Notes: a model not told the origin generated them from the sequence alone. A stretch of 64,000 nt of DNA from Campylobacter sputorum subsp. sputorum (GCF_008245005.1 NZ_CP043427.1:496001-560000), one strand, 5' to 3'; numbered from the stretch's first letter, positions 38,798 to 48,030 are shown. Numbers and translations are program-made.

Positions 38798-39850
38798 TTG
38801 AAAAATAGAATGAGTGTTGATGAAGCTGTTTGGATGATAGAAAATATGCCTTTAAATGAACTTGGCAAAAAGGCAAATGAGCGTAAAAAAGAGTTACATC
38901 CAAAAGGCATAACGACTTTTGTCATAGATAGAAATATAAATTATACAAATATCTGCTTTGTGGATTGTAAATTCTGTGCTTTTTGCAGAAAAGTAAATGA
39001 CGAAGATGCTTATATACTAAGTTATGATGAGATAGATAAAAAGATAGATGAGCTTATAGAAATTGGCGGAACAGAGATACTTTTCCAAGGTGGTGTTCAT
39101 CCAAAGCTTAAAATAGAATGGTATGAGGATTTAGTTGAGCATATTCATAAAAAATATCCAAATATAGACATCCATGGCTTTTCTGCTATAGAGATAGATT
39201 ACATAGCAAAAGTTAGTAAAATTTCCATCGACGAAGTTCTAAAAAGACTTCAAAACAAAGGTCTTTATAGCATTCCAGGTGCTGGGGCTGAAATTTTAAG
39301 TGAAAGAGTAAGAAACATTATAGCTCCAAAAAAGATAGATGCAAAAACTTGGTTAAATGTCCATAAAAGTGCACATAAAATAAACATGAAAACTACTGCA
39401 ACACAGATGTTTGGTACGCTCGAAACAACAAAAGAGATAGTTGAGCACTGGGAAATGATAAGGGATTTGCAAGATGAAACGGGCGGGTTTAGAGCTTTTA
39501 TCTTGTGGAGTTTTCAAAGCGGCAATACAAAACTGATACAAGAATACCCTGATATTATTAAGCAATCACCAAATAAATATCTCCGCTTGGTTGCTGCTGC
39601 AAGGCTATTTTTGGATAATTTTAAAAATATACAAAGTAGCTGGGTAACGCAAGGAAAATATGTCGGACAACTCGCACTTAAATTTGGTGCAAACGATATG
39701 GGCTCAACAATGATGGAAGAAAATGTCGTAAACGCAGCTGGTGCAACATTTAAAATGAATACGCAAGAGCTTATCGATATCATAAAAGATGTTGGAGAAA
39801 CGCCTGCGAAACGCAATACAAACTATGATATTTTAGAAATTTATAAATGA
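38798..39850 (+). CDS. mqnC: Cyclic dehypoxanthinyl futalosine synthase MqnC
   Basis: MqnC is a radical SAM enzyme of the futalosine pathway to menaquinone. The 350-residue protein has the cluster motif CX3CX2C in CFVDCKFCAFC. Family segments GGTEILFQGGVHP and GFSAIEIDYI and the C-terminal NVVNAAGATFKMN are present. The start is TTG at 38798 with AAAAAGG at the right distance; an ATG four codons later has a poorer site. It ties the organism to menaquinone-based respiration, consistent with NapGH. Confidence 0.93.
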   Translation: MKNRMSVDEAVWMIENMPLNELGKKANERKKELHPKGITTFVIDRNINYTNICFVDCKFCAFCRKVNDEDAYILSYDEIDKKIDELIEIGGTEILFQGGVHPKLKIEWYEDLVEHIHKKYPNIDIHGFSAIEIDYIAKVSKISIDEVLKRLQNKGLYSIPGAGAEILSERVRNIIAPKKIDAKTWLNVHKSAHKINMKTTATQMFGTLETTKEIVEHWEMIRDLQDETGGFRAFILWSFQSGNTKLIQEYPDIIKQSPNKYLRLVAAARLFLDNFKNIQSSWVTQGKYVGQLALKFGANDMGSTMMEENVVNAAGATFKMNTQELIDIIKDVGETPAKRNTNYDILEIYK

Positions 39851-39863
39851 TGGAGTATTTTAG

Positions 39864-41089
39864 GTGGAAAGAAAATTTATAGAGATAAAAGGCATAAAAA
39901 TTCCTGTTATTTACGAAAAAGATAGCTCTTTGCCTATAATTAGTATGCAGCTTGTTTTTAGAGTTGCTGGCAGCATACAAAATAATAATAATTTTGGACT
40001 TGCTAAATTTTGTGAAAAAATTATGAACGAAGGAACTAAAAAAGACGGAGTTAGTGAGTTTTACAAAAAACTTGATATGAGAGCAATTAGTCTTTATGTG
40101 GGTTGTGGATTTGAGACATTGAGTATAAGTTTAGATTTGCTTAAAGAGCATTTTGAATTTGGACTTAAAGCGATAAAAGAGCTTTTAAGTGATCCAAATT
40201 TAGATAAAAATACCATAGAAAAACTAAAAATTATAACTTCAAGTGAAATTTTAAATTTAAATAGCGATTTTGATTATTTAGCAAAGACAGAATTAAATAA
40301 AATTTTATATGAAGGCAGTATTTATCACATCCTGATTTAGGGTATGAAGATAGTTTGAATACCATAACAAAGGATGAAATTTCAACATTTTTAAAAGAAA
40401 ATTTAGATCTTTCAAATTTGTTTATAGTTTTAGGAGGTGATGTAGATTTTGAGGAGCATATGTTAAAAGATATGTTAAATTCTCTACATGCAGGAATTCC
40501 TAGGGTATTGCCAAAATTTGAAACTTCAAGCAAAGAGATTGTAAAACAAAAACAAAAAGATAGCAAACAAGCTTATATATATTTTGGTTCGCCATATAAT
40601 GTCAATATAGATGAGTATTATCTCGCAAATGTGGCTACTTTTATCTTAGGAAGTAGTGGCTTTGGAAGTAGGCTTATGGAAGAAATACGCGTAAAAAGAG
40701 GGCTTGCATATAGTGCTTATGCTAGAAATTCTTTAAATCTTTCCCATAAACAAATTTGGGGATATTTACAAACCAAAAATGAGAGTAAAGACGAAGCATT
40801 AAGCGTTGTAAAAAAGGAGTTTGATGAATTTGTAAAAAATGGCGTTAGTAAAAAAGAACTTGATATGGCAAAAAACTTTCTTCTTGGAAGTGAGCCGCTT
40901 AGAAAAGAAACTTTATCAAAAAGATTAAGCGTAGCTCAAAGTGAGTATTATTTAGGACAAAAAGAAGGATTTTTTGATGAAAATTTAAAGAAAATTGCTA
41001 ACTTAAAACTCAAAGATTTAAACGACTACATTTCATCTCATGATGAGATAACAAAGTTAAGTTTTAGCATAATAAGTAATGAAATTTGA
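39864..41089 (+). pseudogene. M16-family zinc peptidase-like gene broken by a frameshift
   Basis: Two adjacent reading frames, 39864-40340 (GTG start, 158 residues) and 40355-41089 (244 residues), together make one M16-type protein of about 408 residues. Inserting one base at 40328-40329, where TATCACATCC would become TATCACCATCC, restores a continuous frame (IYHHPDLGYEDS). The C-terminal half has the family motif GFGSRLMEEIRVKRGLAY. The zinc motif HXXEH is degenerate (GLAKFCEKIMNEGTK), so the protein was probably non-catalytic even when intact, as in other Campylobacter relatives. The break could be a real mutation or a sequence error. It overlaps recG by 11 bases. Confidence 0.85.
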
Positions 41090-42881
41090 TATAAAAGATA
41101 GATCAAATTTAGAAAAAATAGGAGTAACTAGCTTACTTGATCTTGCTTTGCTTTTACCAAAAAAGTATGATGATTTAAGCGTAAAAAATAGCCCTAATGA
41201 TGGCGAAAATGTAGTAGAAATAGAAATCAAATATCAAACTAGAAAACTTAATATTCTTCAAATAACCGCATTTTGTATAACTTGGCAATGTGATGTAAAA
41301 ATCATAATTTTTAATGCTAGAAAATGGCATTTTGCTGCATTTAAAAGCGGTAAAAAAATGTTTATACATGCAAAATCCTCGTTTGCTTATGGCTCTTGGC
41401 AATTTGTAAATCCAAAAATTGTTACAAAAATAGGCGAGATTTTGCCACATTTTAAAAGAGACATAAAAGATCAATATATTGCAAATTTGATACACAAATA
41501 CATAACTTATGAAAATTTACTCTCCCAAGGTTTAAACGAAAATGAAGCAAATTTGCTATTAAATTTACATAAAAACAATTCACAAAGCATAGAAATTCTA
41601 TCAAATTTAAAAGAACACAAAGAAATTTTTACTACTATTAAATTTGTTGAAATTTATAATTATATGAAAAAATTAAGCACCAAAAAAACTGATTTTATGG
41701 CTAAAAAAATTGATATTTTTGATATAAGCTCATGGTTAAAAACTTTACCATTTAAGCCAACAAAAGATCAGTTAAATGCACTAGATGATATAAAAAACGA
41801 TTTTCTTTTAGCAAAAGCATCAAAACGAGTTATAATGGGCGATGTTGGAAGCGGCAAAACTCTTGTGATGCTTGGAGCTGCTCTTATGATGTATCCACAA
41901 AATGCTATTTTAATGGCACCAACAAGTATTTTAGCTGAGCAAATTTACAGCGAAGCAAAAAAATTACTACCAAGTTTTATGAATGTAATGCTTGTTAAAA
42001 GCGGTGATAAAAACTTAAATTTTAATGGCGTAAATTTGATTATAGGAACGCATGTTTTATTGTATCAAGAACTTCCAAAAACCTCTCTTGTTATGGTAGA
42101 TGAACAGCATAGGTTTGGTTCAAATCAAAGGCAAAAAATCAATCTTTTGACAAGCGATGGTAGGTTTAGGGCGCATTTTTTGCAATTTAGTGCAACACCG
42201 ATACCAAGAACGCTTAGTTTGATTCAATCTTCTCTTGTAAATTTTAGTTTTTTAAAAACTTTACCATATGAAAAACATATTCATACTTTTGTGATTCAAA
42301 ATAATGGTTTTAAAAATCTTATTAATCATATTAAAAAAGAAATAAATCTTGGAAAACAGGCTATTGTGGTTTATCCGCTTGTAGAAAAAAGTGAAGTTAG
42401 TAATTATCAAAGTATAGATGAAGCAAAGGATTTTTGGTTTAAAAATTTTAAAAATGTATATATGACGCACGGAAAAGACAAGGATAAAGAACAAATTTTG
42501 CTAGATTTTAGAGATAAAGGCTCACTTTTGCTTACTACAACCGTGGTTGAAGTTGGTATATCGTTACCAAAACTTAGCATTATTGTCATAGTAGCAGCTG
42601 AAAAACTTGGTCTTGCTTCGCTTCATCAGCTTCGTGGAAGAGTTGGTAGAAATGGGGGTGATGGTTGGTGCTATTTATATACAAAGTTAAAAAATATTCC
42701 GCCTAGATTAAAAGAATTTAGCCAAACGCTAGATGGTTTTAAGGTAGCAAATATTGATCTTAAAAACCGTCAAAGCGGCGATATACTAGATGGAACCATT
42801 CAACACGGTGCGACTTTTGAGTATTATGATATGGATGAAAATTTGGCACAAATGGCACAAAAAAGATTAAATAAAATTTAA
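41079..42881 (+). CDS. recG: ATP-dependent DNA helicase RecG
   Basis: RecG rescues stalled replication forks and branch-migrates Holliday junctions. The 600-residue protein is about 90 residues shorter than the E. coli protein, mainly in the N-terminal wedge region, as usual in Campylobacter. It has Walker A (MGDVGSGKT), DEQH box (MVDEQHRFG), FSATPIPRT and the C-terminal helicase motifs LLTTTVVEVGI and QLRGRVGRNG. It overlaps the M16-like gene and precedes the restriction-modification island. Confidence 0.93.
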   Translation: MKFDIKDRSNLEKIGVTSLLDLALLLPKKYDDLSVKNSPNDGENVVEIEIKYQTRKLNILQITAFCITWQCDVKIIIFNARKWHFAAFKSGKKMFIHAKSSFAYGSWQFVNPKIVTKIGEILPHFKRDIKDQYIANLIHKYITYENLLSQGLNENEANLLLNLHKNNSQSIEILSNLKEHKEIFTTIKFVEIYNYMKKLSTKKTDFMAKKIDIFDISSWLKTLPFKPTKDQLNALDDIKNDFLLAKASKRVIMGDVGSGKTLVMLGAALMMYPQNAILMAPTSILAEQIYSEAKKLLPSFMNVMLVKSGDKNLNFNGVNLIIGTHVLLYQELPKTSLVMVDEQHRFGSNQRQKINLLTSDGRFRAHFLQFSATPIPRTLSLIQSSLVNFSFLKTLPYEKHIHTFVIQNNGFKNLINHIKKEINLGKQAIVVYPLVEKSEVSNYQSIDEAKDFWFKNFKNVYMTHGKDKDKEQILLDFRDKGSLLLTTTVVEVGISLPKLSIIVIVAAEKLGLASLHQLRGRVGRNGGDGWCYLYTKLKNIPPRLKEFSQTLDGFKVANIDLKNRQSGDILDGTIQHGATFEYYDMDENLAQMAQKRLNKI

Positions 42882-42894
42882 TAAGGAGAAAAAA

Positions 42895-44934
42895 TTGGCA
42901 AAGTCAAGATATCAATCAGTTGAACCAAAAGTTGCTGATATAGTAAATGGTTGGCTAAAACAATATAATTTAGATTATAAGCTAGAACAAGGTAGCTTAA
43001 ATACAGAAATTGATAAAGCCTTAAATGAATACGCTTCAAAAAATGGTGGCAAAGGTGGAAACCGCCCAGATGTAAAAATTCTTTTGCAAGATAAAAATTT
43101 ATATTATTATCCTATCTTGATAGAATACAAAGGCTACAAAGATAAATTAATCAAACTAGATGCAAATAATCAAGTAGAAAATCTAACCGCAAAAAACGAA
43201 CCAAATTATAAAAATATCAATTCATATGCACTAAATGGAGCGGTGCATTACGCAAATGCTATCTTGCACTATACAAGCTATACCGATGTCATAGCCATTG
43301 GCGTTACAGGATATGATGATGAGTTTGAAAAGACTCAGATACAAATCGCAGTTTATTATGTTTCAAAGAAAAACTTAGGCGTGGGGCAAGAAGTTGCTAA
43401 ATACACAGATTTATCATTTTTAAAAAAAGAAAATTTTAACGATTTTATTAAAAAAGTTAAATCTCTATCTTTAAGCCCTGATGAACTTGAGAAAATCAAA
43501 GCCAAAAAAGAACAAGAAATTCAAACAAGCCTAACAAAGCTAAATAACGATATTTATAGAGATGAAAAAGGTTTAAGCGAAAACGATAGAGTCTATTTAG
43601 TAGCTGCTTCGATAATGGCAACTTTAGGAATTCCTAGCAAAGTTAGCCCACTTGAAAAAGATGAGCTAAAGTCATCTACTGAAAAAGGTAGCACTGACGG
43701 TGAAATTATTATCCGTAAAATAGAGGCTTTTTTAAGTCATAAAAATCTCCCAGTTTCAAAGCAAGAGATGATAGTTAGAACCCTTTCAAACACTCTTTTA
43801 ACTGAAAATATAAACCGTCCGATAAACGACGAAAGTCAGCTTAAAAGAGTTTTTACAAAGATTGTTGATGATTTAGGTATTTATTATAAAATCGGGCTTA
43901 CGACTGATTTTACGGGAAAACTTTTTAACGAAATGTATTCGTGGCTCGGGTTTACTCAAGATAAATTAAACGATGTAGTTTTAACGCCCTCATATGTAGC
44001 AAAACTTCTTGTAAAACTTGCAAGAGTTGATAAGGATAGCTATGTTTGGGACTTTGCAACAGGCTCAGCGGGACTTTTGGTTGCTGCTATGAATGAGATG
44101 CTAGATGATGCGAAAAATAAAATTTCATCCCCTGATGAATTAAGACAAAAAGAACTTAACATAAAAGCAAACCAACTTCTCGGACTTGAAGTTTTATCAA
44201 GTATCTATATGCTTGCGATTTTAAATATGATAATGATGGGGGATGGTAGCTCAAATATCCTAAATCAAGACTCACTTTTAAATTTTGATGGCAAATATGG
44301 TTTTGGTAAAACTGAAGAGAAATTTCCAGCCACGGCTTTTGTGCTAAATCCTCCATATTCTGCTGCTGGAAATGGGATGGTTTTTGTTCAAAAAGCCTTG
44401 TCTATGATGAGTAAAGGTTACGCTGCTATCATCATCCAAAATTCAGCTGGAAGTGGCAAAGCAAAAGAGTATAATATAGAAATTTTAAAGCACTCTACTT
44501 TAATAGCAAGTATTAAAATGCCAATAGATTTATTTATCGGTAAATCAAGCGTGCAAACAAATATCTATGTTTTTAGAGTTGGTGAGCCTCATCACAAGGA
44601 TGAAATCGTTAAATTTATAGACTTTTCAAATGACGGCTACACAAGAAGTAATCGCAAAAAAGCAAGTATAAATTTAAAAGATACAAATAACGCAAAAGAA
44701 CGCTACACTGAGCTTGTAAATTTAGTTCGCTTTGGTAAAAGTAAGCTTAAAATTTTCACTGAAAATGAGTATTACGAAACAACGATAGACCCAAATAACG
44801 GCTGCGATTGGAATAAATCAGCCCCAATTGATACAAAACCAAATTTAAACGACTTTAAAAAAACAGTAAGTGATTATCTCGCGTGGGAAGTATCAAATTT
44901 GCTTAAAAATGGAGATGATAGCCTGGGAAAATAG
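42895..44934 (+). CDS. BcgI-like restriction-modification subunit (nuclease plus N6-adenine methyltransferase)
   Basis: The 679-residue protein starts with TTG after AAGGAG. The N-terminal part has the spacing of a PD-(D/E)XK nuclease: Asp59 in NRPDVKILL and Glu77/Lys79 in LIEYKGYK. The C-terminal half is an HsdM-type N6-adenine methyltransferase with motif I in DFATGSAGLL (near 386) and the catalytic NPPY at 485-488. A combined cutting and modifying subunit paired with a separate specificity domain fits the BcgI (type IIB) design, with no HsdR gene nearby. The gene ends in TAG directly after a slippery heptamer. Phase, stop and hairpin there suggest that part of the product is extended into the specificity domain. 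Confidence 0.85.
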   Translation: MAKSRYQSVEPKVADIVNGWLKQYNLDYKLEQGSLNTEIDKALNEYASKNGGKGGNRPDVKILLQDKNLYYYPILIEYKGYKDKLIKLDANNQVENLTAKNEPNYKNINSYALNGAVHYANAILHYTSYTDVIAIGVTGYDDEFEKTQIQIAVYYVSKKNLGVGQEVAKYTDLSFLKKENFNDFIKKVKSLSLSPDELEKIKAKKEQEIQTSLTKLNNDIYRDEKGLSENDRVYLVAASIMATLGIPSKVSPLEKDELKSSTEKGSTDGEIIIRKIEAFLSHKNLPVSKQEMIVRTLSNTLLTENINRPINDESQLKRVFTKIVDDLGIYYKIGLTTDFTGKLFNEMYSWLGFTQDKLNDVVLTPSYVAKLLVKLARVDKDSYVWDFATGSAGLLVAAMNEMLDDAKNKISSPDELRQKELNIKANQLLGLEVLSSIYMLAILNMIMMGDGSSNILNQDSLLNFDGKYGFGKTEEKFPATAFVLNPPYSAAGNGMVFVQKALSMMSKGYAAIIIQNSAGSGKAKEYNIEILKHSTLIASIKMPIDLFIGKSSVQTNIYVFRVGEPHHKDEIVKFIDFSNDGYTRSNRKKASINLKDTNNAKERYTELVNLVRFGKSKLKIFTENEYYETTIDPNNGCDWNKSAPIDTKPNLNDFKKTVSDYLAWEVSNLLKNGDDSLGK

Positions 44935-44974
44935 ATTCCCCACTTAACGAAAAACTACAAAATGTTAAGTGGGG
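44925..44974 (+). promoter_or_regulatory. Candidate programmed -1 ribosomal frameshift signal
   Basis: The heptamer G GGA AAA (44925-44931) is in the zero frame of the upstream gene and follows the X XXY YYZ pattern. The zero-frame stop TAG follows at once (44932-44934). A 6-base spacer then leads to a perfect 11-bp stem, CCCCACTTAAC (44938-44948) with GTTAAGTGGGG (44964-44974), and a 15-base loop. A -1 slip continues into the open specificity frame. All parts are seen; use as a frameshift signal is inference. Confidence 0.6.
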
Positions 44975-46097
44975 CGAGTTTAGGATTGGGGATTTGTTTG
45001 AAGTTGTAGGAACTAAATCATTAGATAGCAATGCTATTGATTTTATAGATAAGGGTATAAATTTCGTTGGTAGAACTTTTGAAAACAATGGAATACAAGG
45101 AAAAATAGCAAAAAGAGACTTTGAACCAAACGAACCTTTTACAATAACAGCCACAGTGATAGGAAATTATAAATATGTAAAATTTCAAAAAGAGCCATAT
45201 TATTGTTCTCAAAATATAAATAAATTATCGCCTAAAATTTTAATAAAAAAATGGAATGATAAAATTGCATATTTTTTTGTATCAAATATACAGAAGTTTG
45301 TTTCTTTATATGATTATCAGCAAAGTGGTTATAAATTGGATGATATAAAAAATCACATAATAAAACTTCCTATAAATTTAAAAAGCGAGATTGATTTTGA
45401 ATTTATGGAAAATTTTATAGCTGAGCTTGAGGCGGAGCGTATAGCGGAGCTTGAGGCGTATCTACTCGTGACAAATTTGAAAGATTATAAGCTTACAACT
45501 GATGAACAAAATGCTTTAAAAGAATTTGAAAATTTAGAGTGGAAAGAATTTAAAATCGGTGATTTATTTAATAGGCTATCAACAAAAAAGCTACCATACA
45601 AAGCTAAAGATTTACCTAATATTCCAACTGATAGATATATCTTGCCTTGTTTAACTTCTAGTTTTCAAAATCAAGGATTAAATTATTATGCACCAAAAGA
45701 AAATGCAACTGTTCTTAAAAATGTAATTTCTATACCTTCAAATAGTGACATTTATAGGGCATATTTTCAATCTAGGGAATTCACAGTTTTATCTGATGCC
45801 TATGGTATTGATTGGATAGATAAAAATTTTGTATTATTATCACAGCAATATTTATTTATAGTTACTTGCATTAATAAAGTTACAGATTTACCTAAATATT
45901 CTTATAAAAATAAACTTGGTGGCTGGAATGTTGTAAAAAATAAATTTATATCCTTGCCAACCAAAAATGGCGAGATTGATTTTAAATTTATGGAAAATTT
46001 CATAATCGCAGTTCAAAAGTTAGTTATAAAATATGTCGTTTTGTATGCGGATGAAAAGATAGAAGTTACTAAAAAGATAGTTTGTAATAAAGGATAA
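44931..46097 (+). CDS. Restriction-modification specificity domain (BcgI B/HsdS-like), no normal start codon
   Basis: This frame encodes two target-recognition repeats. The first begins WGEFRIGDLFEV and the second WKEFKIGDLFNR, and each half ends with IDFEFMENFI or IDFKFMENFI. A central spacer has AELEAERIAELEA. The frame is open from 44922, but has no ATG, GTG or TTG before the TTG at 44994, which lies after the first conserved motif. A start there would remove KWGEFRIGD. Expression as a -1 frameshift fusion with the upstream subunit (679 + 388 = about 1067 residues) would keep it. Alternatives are a lost start (codon 44931 is ATA, one base from ATG) or a decayed gene. Confidence 0.8.
   Translation: MDSPLNEKLQNVKWGEFRIGDLFEVVGTKSLDSNAIDFIDKGINFVGRTFENNGIQGKIAKRDFEPNEPFTITATVIGNYKYVKFQKEPYYCSQNINKLSPKILIKKWNDKIAYFFVSNIQKFVSLYDYQQSGYKLDDIKNHIIKLPINLKSEIDFEFMENFIAELEAERIAELEAYLLVTNLKDYKLTTDEQNALKEFENLEWKEFKIGDLFNRLSTKKLPYKAKDLPNIPTDRYILPCLTSSFQNQGLNYYAPKENATVLKNVISIPSNSDIYRAYFQSREFTVLSDAYGIDWIDKNFVLLSQQYLFIVTCINKVTDLPKYSYKNKLGGWNVVKNKFISLPTKNGEIDFKFMENFIIAVQKLVIKYVVLYADEKIEVTKKIVCNKG
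45420..45458 (+). repeat. 24-base spacer repeat in the specificity gene
   Basis: The unit starting GCTGAGCTTGAGGCG recurs 24 bases later as GCGGAGCTTGAGGCG, encoding AELEAERI then AELEA between the two recognition domains. The repeat is in frame, so changes in copy number would alter the spacer length without breaking the frame. Confidence 0.6.
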
Positions 46098-46099
46098 AA

Positions 46100-46705
46100 A
46101 TGAATAAAGATAATTGCAGGTTTCCAAAAGGGGAAGAGGGCAAAGAAACGCTTCTTAGAATGAACGAGATGCATAATGAGGGTGCAACTTGGGCTATATC
46201 AAATTTAGAGTTTGGTAGAAATTTAAATATATTAGATGTTGGTTGTGGTGGCGGAAAAAATATATCAAATTTAGCTACTAAATTTAACGATAGTGTTATC
46301 TATGGAGTGGATTATTCTAGCACTAGTGTAGATGTTGCAAGTGAAATTAATTCCCATCTTATAGAACAAAAAAGAGTTTTTATAGATGAACAGAGTGTTT
46401 CAAATTTGAAATTTAAAGATATTTTTTTTGATATTGTTTGTGCGTTTGAGACGATATATTTTTGGCCTGATATAAAAAATGATTTTTTAGAGATAAAAAG
46501 AGTTTTAAAAGATGGCGGAAAATTTTTAATTTTTGTTGAAGGAAGCACAAAAGAGGTTTTAAAAGAGTGGAGTAAAGAAGTGCATTTAAAAAATCAACTT
46601 ACAAAAGATGAATTAATCAATATTTTAAAAGAAGTAGGTTATAAAAACATACAGAGTTTTAATATGAATAAAAGTGAGAAACTTTGCATTATTTCACAAA
46701 AATAG
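46100..46705 (+). CDS. Class I SAM-dependent methyltransferase
   Basis: The 201-residue protein has the SAM-binding motif I in ILDVGCGGGKNIS (near residue 45) and the acidic motif II in IYGVDYS. A late segment VLKDGGKFLIF is typical of small-molecule methyltransferases of the UbiE/methyltransf_11 type. It starts two bases after the specificity gene stop, so it is probably co-transcribed with it. A DNA target is unlikely because no NPPY or PC motif is present. The substrate is unknown. Confidence 0.75.
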   Translation: MNKDNCRFPKGEEGKETLLRMNEMHNEGATWAISNLEFGRNLNILDVGCGGGKNISNLATKFNDSVIYGVDYSSTSVDVASEINSHLIEQKRVFIDEQSVSNLKFKDIFFDIVCAFETIYFWPDIKNDFLEIKRVLKDGGKFLIFVEGSTKEVLKEWSKEVHLKNQLTKDELINILKEVGYKNIQSFNMNKSEKLCIISQK

Positions 46706-46717
46706 TTGAAAATATGA

Positions 46718-46723
46718 TACAAT
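46718..46723 (+). promoter_or_regulatory. -10 box for the diguanylate cyclase gene
   Basis: TACAAT in TATGATACAATAC lies 37 bases before the ATG in the 54-base spacer after the methyltransferase gene. Confidence 0.4.
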
Positions 46724-46759
46724 ACAAGCCATTTATTATAAAATTTTTATTGGTAGGTT

Positions 46760-47992
46760 ATGGAAAGAATTTCTAATATATTTTTAAATAAACCAAAACA
46801 TGTTGGTATTGTATGTTTTTTTATATTTTTTATAATAATTTCTATACCAATTATTTATACTTATGAAAAACGAAATAGCTTGGAATATGAGGAATTTAGG
46901 CACCATCTTGGAATGGCAGCATACGCACTTTCTTTTAGTGTAAATCCAAATTTACACAAGATTGTAGAAGATGAGCAAAATGCTTCAAGCGATAATTATC
47001 AAAAAGTCACAGCCCCTTTGTTTGATTTTTTTGCTCTTTATAGAGAAGTTTATGATATATACACAGTTGTAGAAAGAGATGGTAAAAAGTATTATGTTTT
47101 AGATGTTGCAAATGCACAAAATGCAATCGCTAAAGATCCTATTGCTTCACCTGCTAAAATAATGAAAGAGCTTGTAGAAACAGACAACTCTGATAATTGG
47201 TTCGAATTGGTTGAATCTGGTAAAGTATATGTAAATAAAGATTTTGAGACAGATAACTATGGTACATTTCTTTCAGCAATAGCTCCTGTGTATGATGAAA
47301 ATCAGACATTTATTGCAGCTATTGGTATAGATGTAAGCATAGAAAAATATCAAGAAATTATGCAAAAAACTAGAAATATATTTATATTAACTATAATAAT
47401 GGCGGCTATGATATCTATTTTGATGTCTATAATAGTCATAGCACTTATAAATTATGTAAAATTAGTTTATTATAGATTCCAAAAAGTTTCAAATTCAGAT
47501 AGACTAACCGGGGTTTATAATAGATTTGTATTTATAGATATTTTCACAAGAGAGATAAATAGGGTTCAAAGAAATAAAGATAATTTATATTTGATTTTTT
47601 TAGACATTGATAATTTCAAAGGCTTTAATGACAAATACGGTCATAGTGTTGGAGATGATATCATAATATTTACTGCAAAGAAAATAGTAAATACCGTAAG
47701 AAAAATAGACATCGTATCAAGATATGGAGGAGATGAGTTTTTGATAAGTATTTGCGGGGCTAGTGATGAGTTTATAAAAGATATTATAGATAGAGTAATG
47801 AATCAAAAATACGATTTTGTTTATGCTGTAAATAAAAATGGAATAGAAGAAAAATTAGTTGTAAATTTCAGTGTTGGATATACAAAATATAAAGATGGAG
47901 ATACTTTTGAAACTATGTTAGAAAGAGCAGATCGTGGGCTTTATATATCAAAAGATTTTGGAAAACATAGGGCAACCTTTGTTGAAAAATAG
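46760..47992 (+). CDS. Membrane diguanylate cyclase (GGDEF)
   Basis: The 410-residue protein makes cyclic di-GMP. It has a first helix (about 16-34), a periplasmic sensor of Cache-like appearance (about 35-205), a second helix (about 208-232) and a GGDEF domain. The active site RYGGDEF (near residue 322) is intact. The inhibitory site RXXD is present five residues upstream (RKID), so product feedback is likely. The PilZ protein at 29649 may be an effector. It has its own promoter between the island and hypB. Confidence 0.9.
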   Translation: MERISNIFLNKPKHVGIVCFFIFFIIISIPIIYTYEKRNSLEYEEFRHHLGMAAYALSFSVNPNLHKIVEDEQNASSDNYQKVTAPLFDFFALYREVYDIYTVVERDGKKYYVLDVANAQNAIAKDPIASPAKIMKELVETDNSDNWFELVESGKVYVNKDFETDNYGTFLSAIAPVYDENQTFIAAIGIDVSIEKYQEIMQKTRNIFILTIIMAAMISILMSIIVIALINYVKLVYYRFQKVSNSDRLTGVYNRFVFIDIFTREINRVQRNKDNLYLIFLDIDNFKGFNDKYGHSVGDDIIIFTAKKIVNTVRKIDIVSRYGGDEFLISICGASDEFIKDIIDRVMNQKYDFVYAVNKNGIEEKLVVNFSVGYTKYKDGDTFETMLERADRGLYISKDFGKHRATFVEK

Positions 47993-48030
47993 TAGTTTTT
48001 TAAATTAAGTATGCTTTTAAATCAAAATAG

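Noticed and set aside
40321-40340. Programmed frameshift in the M16-like gene
   Set aside because: The shift is also in the -1 direction, but no X XXY YYZ heptamer or hairpin lies at the point where homology changes frame; a simple one-base deletion explains it better.
44994-44996. TTG as the true start of the specificity protein
   Set aside because: It would cut off the conserved KWGEFRIGD segment that is matched by WKEFKIGD in the second half, and the bases before it look no better than chance as a ribosome binding site.
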